Positions 1 through 10,977 of a stretch of 64,000 nt of DNA are shown here, piece after piece. The position numbers and the translations under genes are program-made. The notes under the pieces are model-generated. The model was not told the DNA's origin. It saw nothing but the letters and a program-made list of their open reading frames with translations, and made no database searches. Where the stretch lies: positions 22,591,071 through 22,655,070 of the forward strand of contig NW_023998415.1 in the NCBI RefSeq assembly GCF_014805625.2, in the 5' to 3' direction. How positions within the stretch are numbered: the first letter of the stretch is position 1; each line of letters begins with the position of its first letter. This DNA comes from Glossina fuscipes (taxonomy: Eukaryota > Arthropoda > Insecta > Diptera > Glossinidae).

Positions 1-405
1 TATTTCTCGCAACATTTGCTTAACAAGTTTTTTATTATTTATGATTAGTTTTTTTTTTTTTTTTTTTTTTAGTTCGAAACAACTAAATATTGAAAAAGTT
101 TCTTTTGCTTACTATAAAAATTTTTTACATAAAGCGAGCACTTTGACAAACAGAAAAAATAAAAAAAAATAAATAAAATTCTTTTGCGCACACACATACC
201 CATACAGGCAGTAGAAAAAACTCGTTGCTTTTCAAATAGCCAACAAAAACTGCACAATAACAAATACAACAGTAATAATATCGACATTATGAAATTGCTT
301 AAGGAATTTATCCTCAGTTCAAATACAAACAAACAAACAAACAAACGCAAAAACAAAAACAAAAACAAAAAAAAAACCAGAGAGAAAAACGCATACTACA
401 TAAAC

Positions 406-452
<47 letters not shown>

Positions 453-1285
453 AACGTACATACATACATACAAACACATACAAACACATAACTCAGAGAA
501 GGTAAAATATGGAGTCGCTTGTATAGAAAAACTTTTGCAACATTTTGTTACTGAGTTTATTTTTATTGTTGTAGTTTTGTAGGCTTTGAAAATATTTTCA
601 AATTAAACGCAATAAGCGTTAGTGTGTTCTTTCTTCTTTTTTTCTTCTTTCTTTTATATTTTCATTTTTTCATTTTTTTTTCACTTTTTTTTCTTTTTTT
701 GCAAGCTAAACATTTAACTTCGCTTTGAACTCACATTTCATTGTAAGTTTTCGTTACTTTTCAGAAGGCACTGTATGCGAAGAGCTTTTCCTATCAAAAA
801 CACACGTTTACATAAATACGCAGCAGCAGCAACAGCATCAGCAACAGAAAACGAATTACGGAAAATAAGTTTTTTAATAAAATTCATAACAAATGCTAAA
901 AGTGCTGCCAACAAAAACAAAGAAACGAACGAAGAACGCAGAACGCTGAACGCAGAACGCAGATGAGAAGCGCAGTTCAACGAAATTATAATGTATACAC
1001 AGCGTTAGCTTAGCTTATGTGCAGCAATAACGTAAAACTTGCGAAGCTACAGAAACGCGTATTGGTCAAGAATTTTACACCGACATTGCGTGCCGGCTGG
1101 CAAACGCTGTTGAATATTTAATTGAAATGCTACCAAAATTATTGAATACAAAAAAAAAAAAAAACAAAAACATTCTGTTGTTTTAAATTCAATTCAAACG
1201 TAGAACCACAACGCAATACGATCGATATTTTACGTTGATGTAGGGACAAAATGACAGAAAAGTAAAAACATTTTCATTATTTCCA
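1..1285. other. AT-rich non-coding sequence with simple repeats
   Basis: No gene seen. The stretch holds a poly-T run (49-70), AAAC-rich repeats (about 325-375), the CA microsatellite at 413-448, T/C-rich sequence at 625-700 and a CAG/CAA-rich patch near 820-850. Open frames here are translations of these low-complexity tracts and have no domain character. Confidence 0.7.
413..490. repeat. (CA)n microsatellite grading into (CATA)n
   Basis: About 18 perfect CA units run from 413 to 448, followed by CATA/CAAA tetranucleotide variants to about 490. The repeat lies within a low-complexity open frame (184-582) that should not be read as a gene. Confidence 0.95.
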
Positions 1286-1741
1286 TTGCAGGTCTATCAA
1301 CCTTTCCTCAATGTCAGAACTACGTTAAAAGTCAATTTTCATAAGGCTTTCACTGCAAATAATCGGATCTCTCCGAAACATATGAATAATATTGAATGTA
1401 TTAATGTCTTTTCTTTTTTGTATTTGCAGATCATTGAACAACAAAAAATTTTCATTGAGAATTCTGTAATTAAGATTGATGTCTAGACGGCCATCCCTGT
1501 TAAGAGTAATTCGGCATCATGCATGGATTTCGTTCTTTTGTTACGACATATTTACACTCCTTTAAGCAAGTAGTAGCGAATGGGCCGTGCATACGCACCT
1601 TCTCAATTGGAATATCCGCCTTTTGAAATCTATGCAAAGGAGACAAAGCTCTTTCTTATAAGTCCGGTAAGTAGCGGCGGTGTGCGGCTACTACCAAAAA
1701 GGCAATTTTCAATTGCATTGCCTATCCCATTATCCAACTAA
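1286..1741 (+). pseudogene. coding-like block in one frame with three stops, unidentified
   Basis: I do not recognise this sequence. Reading frame 1286 continues to 1741 with stops only at 1484-1486 and 1571-1576. The last part, from an ATG at 1580, reads MGRAYAPSQLEYPPFEIY and onward for 54 residues. Acceptor-like sites (pyrimidine-rich stretch plus CAG) end at about 1291 and 1430. A consensus donor, G|GTAAGT, begins at 1667. Two explanations fit: exons of a host gene with intervening introns, or a decayed transposon or host pseudogene. A chance open frame is also possible, because such frames are common here. No catalytic motif, signal peptide or family signature is visible. Confidence 0.22.
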
Positions 1742-3534
1742 GAACGTCACATCTCATTGTTATCTGTTGCCATTTTGCAAGTGAAATAAAAGGAAAAGAT
1801 ATTGAGATGTCAGTTGTTAGGCAATTACTTTTAGATCTGCTACTTCCAAATAGAAATAAAATTATGCTTAACACTGTCAAGGTTGTTAAATTTGCCAAAT
1901 TAATAATCAAAGTTCTTGTAATCAAAATTTAATATCAACTTGCAATCTTCGATTTGAATTTCGCTTGAAATTCCAATGGTCGGGCACACTACTCTAATTA
2001 ACATTGCATTCCATTTCAATTGCCATTGTGAATTTAAGGAGAAATTTCTTTTAGATCAAAGACTCAAATATTTGCAGTTTGCACGCTAGTAAAGGTTTCA
2101 ATTGTAACTTAATTTGGGTTTGCAAGCGCAGGTGTAGTCGGACCGGGGAGACAATTGAGTTATGAATCCATTATGATATGCAAGTCTTAACTGAAATTCT
2201 GTATGCAATTGAAATTCTAAGCTCGATTACACTCTGACTTCTGGCATTGACTTCTAGTCTAGCACTCTAATTACATTCAGGCGTTAGACGTTATGTAAAA
2301 TTTCAATATCAATGTGAATCGAAATGCATTATTAAATATCAATGAGATCCAAATTGAAGTACAAATTCTACTTTAACGCAATTGAAATGGAATTTCATTT
2401 GATTGTAATCCGAAGTCCAGCTGTGATTAAAAATCAAATTTAACCTAAATCAATTCCAATTCAAACTATTTAGAATTCTAATCTTAAAGTAACAAATTTG
2501 AACAGTAGAACTACAGAGCACGTCCTTTTTATCCTTTTCAATTTTCAATCATCAAAACTAATGATTACAAAGCATGTAACTTGAGAACTTTTATGCTTTG
2601 AACAAGACCTTTGGTCATCTACAATCAAATTTTGTAAACTTACTTTAGTTGTTGTCGAGATACAGATAATGTGATATACGTACAACCACACGTACACTGG
2701 GATAACGTTGATTCAATCAATATTGATTCAGAAGATAAAAAGCTGATGTTTGACACAAGCGTTACTCGATTCAATTTGCTGTTTTTCCAATTTACAATAT
2801 TCATAATATATATATATATATATGTAATTTATGGGAGGGTTCGAAAGTTGCGGACGAAAACATGAAAAAAGTGTCGATGTTTTTCCAAGATTGTTTCGTG
2901 GTAAGCAGCATTCATTCTCAAGTTCTTAATCGATCAAGATGAGTTTATTTCAAATTTTAGCTTCTCTTGAATCTTGATTTTCACGACAATGGTAATTCGA
3001 CAAAAGCAGCGATCGCGATGATCGTTGGTGTATGTGAAATAATTAAAATGTGAAAAATGAAATTTTAATTTCTATCAGTAGGCAAAATTATTCTCGCCTT
3101 GTGATCGGCATCCGTAAGCGTGGGAAAAAGTTGGCATCTTTATTTGGCAAATCCATGACTTTTTCCTTTTTTATATACTATAAAGTGTTTTTGCATTATT
3201 TTTCGAGCTCTTTCAATTTTTATTAAAACCTAACTTGTTTGTAAATATAATTAATTCTCAGGAGAATTAAATTTCGCCGTTTCTCTTTTCTCTTGTTCGG
3301 CTGGTAAGCACTTTGCCATTTTCGTTTGCCATTTTAATTTTTTGTTCGTTTTTGGTTACGTTCTAAAAATTACATTATTCGACTAAAAGCATTTTTAATG
3401 GATTTATTTTAAAAAGAAGCTAAAAAAATTTGAATTATTATCAGTAATAAGCAGGAAAAGGAGAAAAAACATATGATATGAAAAAGTAAGCTTTAGAAGA
3501 CTTTTAGTCATAATTATTATGTAGTCCGCAATTA
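1742..3534. other. AT-rich non-coding sequence
   Basis: No gene or mobile element recognised. A short (TA)n run lies at 2807-2823. Between about 1900 and 2520 the sequence is rich in imperfect AATT-type words such as 'caattgaaat' and 'aaatttcaat', giving a loosely repetitive texture without a clear unit. Confidence 0.6.
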
Positions 3535-3565
3535 ATAATAATTATTATTATTATTATTATTATTA
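3535..3565. repeat. (ATT)n microsatellite
   Basis: Roughly nine ATT units. Unlike the ATT runs at 9370 and 20173, no SINE body is attached on either side. Confidence 0.9.
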
Positions 3566-3691
3566 AATGAGAAAATGCCTATAAAAAAATAAAAACCGTT
3601 TAATTAAGTTGAGCATAAAAATCATTTCACAAATTAACAATTAGTTAAAGTTAATTACAATCATTTAATTTTCTTCTGTTTTTTTTCCTTT

Positions 3692-3696
<5 letters not shown>

Positions 3697-3728
<32 letters not shown>

Positions 3729-3828
3729 NNNNNNNNNNNNNNNNNNNNNNNNNNNNNNNNNNNNNNNNNNNNNNNNNNNNNNNNNNNNNNNNNNNNNNNN
3801 NNNNNNNNNNNNNNNNNNNNNNNNNNNN

Positions 3829-3861
<33 letters not shown>
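3697..3861. other. 100-N assembly gap inside a poly-T run
   Basis: Positions 3729-3828 are exactly 100 N, with about 32 T on each side. The round number suggests a placeholder for a gap of unknown size. Sequencing or assembly probably failed in the homopolymer. Open frames that run through the Ns have no meaning. Confidence 0.95.
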
Positions 3862-4327
3862 CTGTATTATAACCACTTATATTTGTGCACGTGTGTGCAT
3901 GTGTACATATTGTGTATAGGCTATGTGTGCATGTCTGTACGGGCCTATGTGTGTGTGCATATGTATGGGTGCGTTTACATGCGTAAGTACGGCAGTGGCA
4001 CTGGCAGTGGCGGTGTTGAGGTTCGTTATATGTCGTCCTTATTTTCTCTGGATTTTTCTCAACTATCATTATAAATAAAATCTCGGTCTACATATATTTT
4101 ATGCTAATCGATAAGCAGTTACAAAAATCTTCATATATGCTTGTGTATATGCCTGTGAGAGAGAGTATAGTAGCAGTCATGTTGTTAACTGTGAAATATG
4201 GTTTCAGCGCAGTAAATTACCATATAGTGAATAAGAGGGAAAAAAGTTAGTTTGTTACAGTGTAGCTCGTAAATCTCAAAAAACAATGTAAACAAAGCCT
4301 TTTGACACTCCCTAGAGTTTTCCAGAG
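3862..4327. other. non-coding sequence, TGTG/TATG-rich
   Basis: From 3885 to about 4000 the strand is rich in 'tgtgtgcat' and 'gtatg' words, a decayed purine-pyrimidine microsatellite. Nothing gene-like is seen. Confidence 0.6.
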
Positions 4328-4434
4328 ACCAATACTGAGCTGAGCTGAGTTGAACTGAACTGAACTGAACTAACTTAACTGAACTGAACTGCACTGAACT
4401 GAGCTGAACAGAACTGAATTGAGTTAAGTTGAGC
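4328..4434. repeat. GAACT/GAGCT pentanucleotide array
   Basis: A tandem array of about 20 five-base units, mainly TGAAC with TGAGC, TGAGT and TTAAC variants. The middle is nearly perfect and the edges have decayed. The opposite strand translates as repeats of SVQFS and QLSS, which explains the minus-strand open frames at 4185-4626. It is a microsatellite, not a gene. Confidence 0.9.
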
Positions 4435-5165
4435 ACTTGAGTAGAGCATTAAGCCAAAAGATTGCCGGGCACTATAATACGTTGAAACAATATCAGAACA
4501 GTAAACAACAACCACAATCACATTCATACACAAGCTGACACATGCAAATACACGCACACATACATACACATACATGCATAGTTTTTGAATCGTATGATAA
4601 TGTAACAAAGTATCACACAACTCCAAACCGCACAGGCACTCTTAAAACAAACATTTACATCCGTAACACAGAGACAGAGAGTTCAAAAGTAATTTAAACA
4701 ACACTTAGCTGTGATAAATCAAATGCTTTCTTTTCATTCATTCTCCCCTTCCCACTGCATATTTCTTTCACACGTTTTCTTTCTCTTGCTTACTCCGCCT
4801 TCTAGATCTAACAAATTAAACATGAAACTTAAAAGTCCAAAAAGAAGAATTCATTACTGAAATTCATTAATACGTTGAGTGCAATGAAAATTCACAAATG
4901 TTCGAGAAAAAAGTAAAAAGTTCTTTAACTTTTTAAAAAGATGGCGTTAATATCAATGACATTCGGTTTTTGCATTTTGATAACGCATATAAGACAACTA
5001 ATTATCTCTTTTTAATTAGTGTCAGGAATCAAATATGGATCAAATCTTGAAATGTGAATAAGAGCACCTCTAGAATCAAACCAAAAACCAGTTCCGCGTT
5101 ATATTCTAACTGGTGATAATCCGAAGCAAAATGTTGTAATCCGGATCAATTGTACGGTGGCGAAT

Positions 5166-5200
<35 letters not shown>

Positions 5201-5554
5201 TTTTCGGACGTGAAATATTGCTTTAAAATCGACTAAACTAGAAGAGGGGACTATCGGAATCTGTTGCGTTGAGCAAAAAAATACGGTAAGGTAACCCACC
5301 TTGTAAAGTAAGTAAGTAAGTATCAATCTCGGAAAAGTATCTCTAAGTCGATACACGAATCCTCAATGCCTAAAGGAATTGAAAAGACATAATCGCCAAA
5401 TTAATTACTGGATGATATTACGCCCAATGCTTTATCGCATTGAGTCAACCATTAAAGACAAAATCATAATCAACAAACACCACGACCCAAGTTACAAAAT
5501 TGATAAATGATGAACTAATCTCATAGATTAGAAAAGAGCGCTTTACAGACAAAT
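4435..5554. other. AT-rich non-coding sequence
   Basis: Contains CA/CATA-rich sequence near 4540-4580, a (TA)n run at 5169-5199 and a short AAGT repeat at 5307-5322. The part after about 5400 may belong to the retrotransposon that becomes recognisable at 5555, but I could not align it. Confidence 0.55.
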
Positions 5555-6343
5555 TAATAAATATTTGGAAAGGGCTTAGTATTGACGGAAAAGATACACG
5601 CTGCCTCAAACTTTTGCATTAGAGTCAAACAACGGAAGTCCTTGGCAATGATTGTGTGAACAAATTAAATCCTTAAAAACGGAGGGGTTCGCCAAGGATG
5701 TATTTTGTCTCCTCTTCTGCTTGTCATCGTCCCTGAGGTAAACTTTCAAGAAGAAATTCTCGACAGCAGATAATAAGCAGTATTTGCAGATGATGGTTCA
5801 AGCGATAAATGATTAAAGTAACGATTTCGGGTTAAATCTAAACATCCTTGGATCCTATTACACGAAGACTGGAACAACGACATAAAAATAAAAAAAGGCT
5901 AGAAATGGCTAAACCATCATGCCCGAAATGACAGAAAACTGCAGCAACTCGAAAAATTACCTTATCCCTTCGCCTTTATTTCACGAAATGCTTTGCTTGA
6001 TCGCTGCATTTGCATGGTCTAGAATCAAGGAAATTAAAAACGTACAATACAATAACTAGATCGGAAGCTTTTTCGATGTTGGGTTACCGTAAAATGCTAA
6101 AAATATTATGAGTAGATCACGTGTCCAAGGCGGAAGCCCTGAGAAGAATAAAATCTGAAGGCGAGCTAATAAAGTGTCTTAAAAGACGAAAAACTGCGTA
6201 TTTTGAACACATGGTACGTGGGAAAAACCTCCTGGAACTCCTACACTTAATAGGGGAAGGTCGTAGAGACATATATATGGAACCAAATGTGTATGTAACA
6301 AAAGACGAAGATATCAAACACGAGTGCAGTCGTGATTGAACTT
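5555..6343 (+). mobile_element. decayed non-LTR retrotransposon, reverse transcriptase 3' part
   Basis: Three-frame reading recovers the end of a LINE reverse transcriptase in the right order. GVRQGCILSPLL (about 5692-5727) is the motif before the active site. FADD (about 5790) is the active-site aspartate pair, with F replacing Y. RLEMAKPSCPK follows near 5900, then a TLSLRLYFTKC-like segment near 5965. SEAFSMLGYRKMLKI (about 6062-6106) and VDHVSKAEALRRI lead into the C-terminal segment RRKTAYFEHMVRGK. Several frameshifts and stops, including TGA where most relatives have the Trp before VDH, show it is dead. The C-terminal pattern fits RTE/CR1-like insect LINEs, but the clade is uncertain. 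The 5' part and endonuclease were not found. A pseudogene-like intact frame covers 6121-6339 only. Confidence 0.82.
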
Positions 6344-7729
6344 AAAAAACAAGTTGTCCTGACTGCACGGAATTCACGTCTTGCCCGAAAAAAAGCAAAA
6401 GGTAGCGGTACAATTCTGGACAATATTTTGAATGACGAATTCGTAACTACCTTTCCGCGTTAAAAAAAGATATTTAACCAAAAATCGTTCAGAACTTGTA
6501 CGCACACCTAATGTACTAAACGAGATCCCCCTGAACGTCTTACAGGATAGCAAAGGCGAATTGTTTAAATCTGTGCACATTCCAAACTCGATTAGTAGTC
6601 TCTGACAGGCCATTGCTCTCACATACAAAATAATTCGTTGGCAACTAAATGAAGTATATAACGATGGAATTATCATAAATGAATACTTTGTAGATTCGAT
6701 AGCAGCGTATGTCGTTTCATTGTCAGACTGAAAGCTCCTTAATTTGTCTTCATATGTACATGTCATGGTGAGATTTAATTTATCGCATGACACAAAAATC
6801 ATATTTAAATGGGGAAATGATCTTATTCTGCATACATTTACGCCGTCTTATCCGTAATTTTTAATCGCTCTATTTCGTCATTTTGCTGCACCCATCTTAT
6901 TACTATAGGCAAGACGAAGTTCATTGAGTTTGCCCTGATTTTCAATATGTTTGACTTTGTGTGGGCGCCGAAGAAAGTTGCAAAAGCGAACTTTGGAAAC
7001 ATATGTAAAAATAAGAAGAAATAAGTTTCACAAATTCTCCCCTGTACATCGCCACATTATTTTCAAAGTTATTTCACGGTATTGTATATGAAACACTTTG
7101 TTTGCCATTATTGCCTCCATTCAACGCAACAAAAAGTGCAGTAATATCTAATTTCATTCTAAATGCAAAGCAAATAAGAATGACTTTATAAACCAATTAT
7201 AAAGTCCTTATGCAGTAATAACACATACAAGTTCCGCTTGAAAACAAAAACTCTTTAAAGTCAAAATGAAGTAAATCATAACCATCGAAATGCTGCAGAC
7301 TAGGAATTCTCATAATATAATAGCAAAGATGAAGAGAAACAGCGCACTTCTACAGACCAAATTTAATAACCGAAGCCCCAAGTCGCAAGCGATACGATAA
7401 TGCCATTTAGATGGAAGGGTATTGAGAAATCGGAAGCGCAATACACGTATATACGTATTCAAGTCTCTTTGGCAATTCCTGCCGTTATTTTATAACAACT
7501 GAGTTCAATATATTCTGTACTAACTGGAAACTGTGGATTTAAAACGTTATAGATTTAAAATTTTATTCATAGCAACTCTAATACATACAAATAAATCTAA
7601 ATGTCAACTCTAGATAAGCAGTGTGTGTACGCTGATACTTAGATTTGAAATATAAATGCATTTATCGTTAAGCTTCTTTAACAGAAATATGAAGGTTTTC
7701 TTTCTTTTCACAACTTAACTGTTGGTCGT

Positions 7730-8255
7730 ACGAGTTACATTAACTTTGTCGTTCAACTTGTAGCTCTATACATTGATATATGTCATCGAAGGATTTTAAG
7801 TCGGCTCTCAGTTTGCTCTTAGAGCTATCAAAGTAGTAATCAGTGCAGATAGATAGAAGTTTGACTTGAATGTGAGGCGAATTCTTCCACTATAGTTGGG
7901 TTATTAAAACAAGCCCTTAATGTTTAAAATGCTGACGGCCTACGTGTTTGAAATCTTTTTGTCTATTATTTTAAGAATATTTGGGTGTGAAAATTGAAAT
8001 TTGAAAATTCATTGCAGGCCACACAAGTTTCGCCATCGTTGGCGAGAAATTTATTAGTTTTTTTAAGTAATTCATGAGTGCCGATAGTTATTGACATTTG
8101 TGGCACTAAAATCTGCCCGAAAACGTATGATTGAACACATGAGTGAGGTATGGTACAAAAGATTCGTTGTAAATGTTTTTTGATGTTCTTATGCGTTTTG
8201 TAGCTGTTTCTCCCTTAGTCTCATAGTTTTGCTACATTTGGCACAGTGTGAAGAG
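7730..8255 (-). pseudogene. possible decayed coding segment, unidentified
   Basis: On the minus strand an open stretch of about 78 codons runs from near 8200 to 7970 and includes NDGETCVACNEFSNF. A second stretch in a frame shifted by one ends at the TAA near 7758-7760 and includes CTDYYFDSSKSKLRADL. Read together they need one frameshift and pass two stops. A Cys-x2-Cys followed by a His loosely recalls a zinc knuckle of a retroelement Gag, but the spacing is not convincing. Chance is a serious alternative in DNA of this composition. Confidence 0.12.
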
Positions 8256-8337
8256 ATGAAAATCTCATAAAGTTTTATAATTCATCTTTTTTTCTTCATT
8301 TTATGATGTGTCTTATCGAAAAAGCTTAGCGAAGAGC

Positions 8338-8361
8338 AAAAAAAAAAAAAAAAAAAAAAAA
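8338..8361. repeat. poly-A run
   Basis: Twenty-four consecutive A. No retroposed body or target duplication was seen upstream. Confidence 0.95.
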
Positions 8362-9368
8362 GCAAGGATGACAACGTAAGAAGGAGCAAATTATGAAGTT
8401 GGCTTAAGAATTCACTGACAGAGCATATGCCGTCAGTCAGTTTAATGCATGCAATACAGCGAAAAAGTCAAATTGTTGTATTATGCGATTCTACAGATGA
8501 ATGAACAGTACGAAGAACAGTGCGAGGGATAGCATCAGAAAAATGAATACAAGCATCATAAATCGTATAGTATTAAAAACTGTAAAATATGATGGGAGAA
8601 TGAAAAATAAAAAAAAAAAAACAAAGAACGGAATCTATTAAAATTTATTATAAAACAAGTGACGGAGTTGCAAGTATAATGTAACGAAAATTGTATTAAA
8701 GACCTGTATATATCACTAGTAAGCATGCCTTCTTCTAAAATAATCTCTCTTGAGATATAATTGTAAAAAATTTCAGGCATCCTCTTGCTTTTGCTTTTAT
8801 TGAAAATAAAAATATTTGTGTAAATAACGGTATCTCGTCTACTTCATGACGAAAATTCCAATATGGAATTATATATATATTGTCACTGAAACAAACCGAA
8901 GCTGGGCCAAGAAGATGGTAACATGTATGATTACCAACCATAGATAAGTGTCTTTTGTGAATGAAAACCAGACAGACAACTGAAGAAATTATGATCAATT
9001 CAATCAATTGTTTAACAATTTTTAAATAACATCAATACTCACACTCACAATGTAGAGACAGTTTGTTGTACAGCATTTCGTGATTGTTAATTAATTTCCA
9101 ACTTTATAAGTTAAAGCAATGGATATATCGCGAAAAATTTGCTCTAGGAACAGTTATCTCGTTAGTAGCCAAGCGAATTATGATGATCAAAGAAAAAAGA
9201 CAACAATACCAAGACAAAGTTGTATACTGATCTATTAGAACACGTTACCTTTATTTATGTTTTATTAAATTTTTCAAGACTGCACTACAGCTTATCACTA
9301 CAAAGACAATTAATTTACCGAAAAAAAGTTTTTTTATGTTACGATTTTGAAAAATTTTAAAAACTAAA

Positions 9369-9371
9369 ATA

Positions 9372-9402
<31 letters not shown>

Positions 9403-9562
9403 AAATTTAACAAGAGAATAAATTCCAAGCCTAAAGTCTTAAAGCATTAACATCTAGGGCTAGCATTTTTCATTAGAGAAACTCTAGCGCACTTGAAATT
9501 TGAACCCACGACCATTGGACTTGCTAGTCGAGACTCTTGCCTACTCGGCCACTCAGGCGAAT
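9369..9562 (-). mobile_element. tRNA-derived SINE, copy 1
   Basis: Read on the minus strand, the element begins cgcctgagtggccgagtagg. An A-box-like tggccgagtagg lies at 9551-9540. About 33 bp later there is a B-box-like ggttcaaattt at 9506-9496, the spacing of a tRNA gene's internal pol III promoter. An unrelated body of about 90 bp follows, then an (AAT)n tail (the ATT run at 9370-9398 on the plus strand). The head resembles a long-variable-arm tRNA such as Ser or Leu. Flanks 'aaaaactaaaa' (9359-9369) and 'aaacactgaa' (9563-9572) may be a decayed target duplication. The sequence is the same family as 20173-20356. I cannot name the family. Confidence 0.78.
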
Positions 9563-10839
9563 AAACACTGAAGTAAACCTATGTTGATACGGGAGAAATT
9601 GAATATATGGCTTTCCTTTATAACACAACCATTCATCGGACGTTTTAAGACCGATATCGTAAATTCAATTTTAAAGTTCAGAACATTTATTTTGTAAGAA
9701 AAGACCAAAGGTGCGATTACAGGACGTTAGCGGGCTTTCAGTGAAGTACTGATAAACTGAACTATTGATAAACGCGAGTAGAAAAGCGGAATCTGCTGCT
9801 AAAAAAGTCTAATTTGCATTCTCCATTTAAAATGTCTCCTGTGCTGTTTTTGATTAAAAATAAGCTAAATCCGCGCAGAGATACGCTGCTTAAAATTACA
9901 TTTGCTGGTGCGCTTTAAGATATTGTGCGTTAATCTATCCATATCACAATAGCAGCTGAAAAGTGAGAAAATCGAAAGCGCTTAAAAGCGAGCATGATTC
10001 ATATATGACCACGCCTACAATAGACAAAAAGTTTAAGCTAACTAAAGTTTTAACTTCACTAGCGGAGGTAAGCGAGTTTGATTAGTTGAATACAACAATT
10101 CAGAAACTTCTTTACAACTCTTGCATATTGATTTTAGGTCGGACCTAGGTTGTATAATCTTTCGTCCTTCCATGTTGCATTTGCCGTTCTATTTGTCTTG
10201 GTTGAGAACCAAGCTAAGCTATGTATAATTTTCTCCATTTTTGCGAAATGAATTTTTCATGCGCGGCTGTTCATTATGATTCATGCCGTACTTCTTGCTT
10301 GCATGTAGCAGCAACTAAAAACGCGTTAGTGTTCATTTTCCATTTGTGTGGACACATCACTTGTAAACATGTACATTCAGAACTTCAAGTTGTTTATACA
10401 AATGTCATATCTATGTATATACAAGTGTGCAATGTGTTTACCATATTTTTGAACTTTACAAGCAGAATAACAAATTCGTTGCATATATTTTTCATAGACT
10501 GTCGATACACAAAATGAAAGATAAGATTAAAATCTTTTCATTCTGGGAATACGACTGAACCTGAGAGTTGCATACATAATAATAATGTGAAAATATAAAT
10601 AATATTAATGAGGAAAGAACATAATTTATATTGGATTCGATTTAAAAGATTCGAAATGTCACAACATAAAAAAAAGGTCGATTAATCTGGATGCAAAAAG
10701 AAAAACAATTGAAACGACATACAACGGCCCAATTCGATATTAACGCACGTCTTTGTATAATACCTTACCTTAGGAACAGGTCATGTTCATCGTCGCCTTG
10801 TAATGGATTAATTTTTATTTTAATTCAAATAATCGCTTA

Positions 10840-10841
<2 letters not shown>

Positions 10842-10898
<57 letters not shown>

Positions 10899-10899
10899 G

Positions 10900-10976
<77 letters not shown>
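10842..10976. repeat. compound (TC)n-(TG)n-(TATG)n microsatellite
   Basis: A nearly perfect TC run spans 10842-10919 with two interruptions near 10890 and 10898. It is followed directly by about 22 TG units to 10964 and then by TATG units. The (TC)n part can form H-DNA and the (TG)n part Z-DNA in principle. Confidence 0.95.

Positions 10977-10977
<1 letters not shown>

Larger units (their letters stand above)
6344..9358. other. AT-rich sequence, no recognised gene
   Basis: The 3' flank of the retrotransposon, to about 6800, contains a 142-codon minus-strand open frame (6374-6802) that I do not recognise and consider chance or element 3' UTR. A poly-A run lies at 8338-8361 and a short ATAT run at about 8870-8880. 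A faint minus-strand coding-like segment lies at 7730-8255 and is listed separately. Confidence 0.5.

Noticed and set aside
184..582. 132-codon open frame on the plus strand
   Set aside because: It is mostly translated AAAC and CA repeats (NKQTNKRKNKNKNK and THTHTH); no protein character.
3661..4069. Open frames crossing the N gap
   Set aside because: They are poly-K/poly-F from homopolymer plus undetermined bases.
4185..4626. Minus-strand frames rich in SVQFSS
   Set aside because: Direct translation of the GAACT pentanucleotide array.
6374..6802. 142-codon minus-strand frame
   Set aside because: Adjacent to the LINE fossil, on the opposite strand, with no motif; probably chance or element 3' flank.
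9369..9562. tRNA gene
   Set aside because: A and B boxes are present, but the acceptor and anticodon stems do not pair and an AAT tail and unrelated body follow, so it is a SINE.
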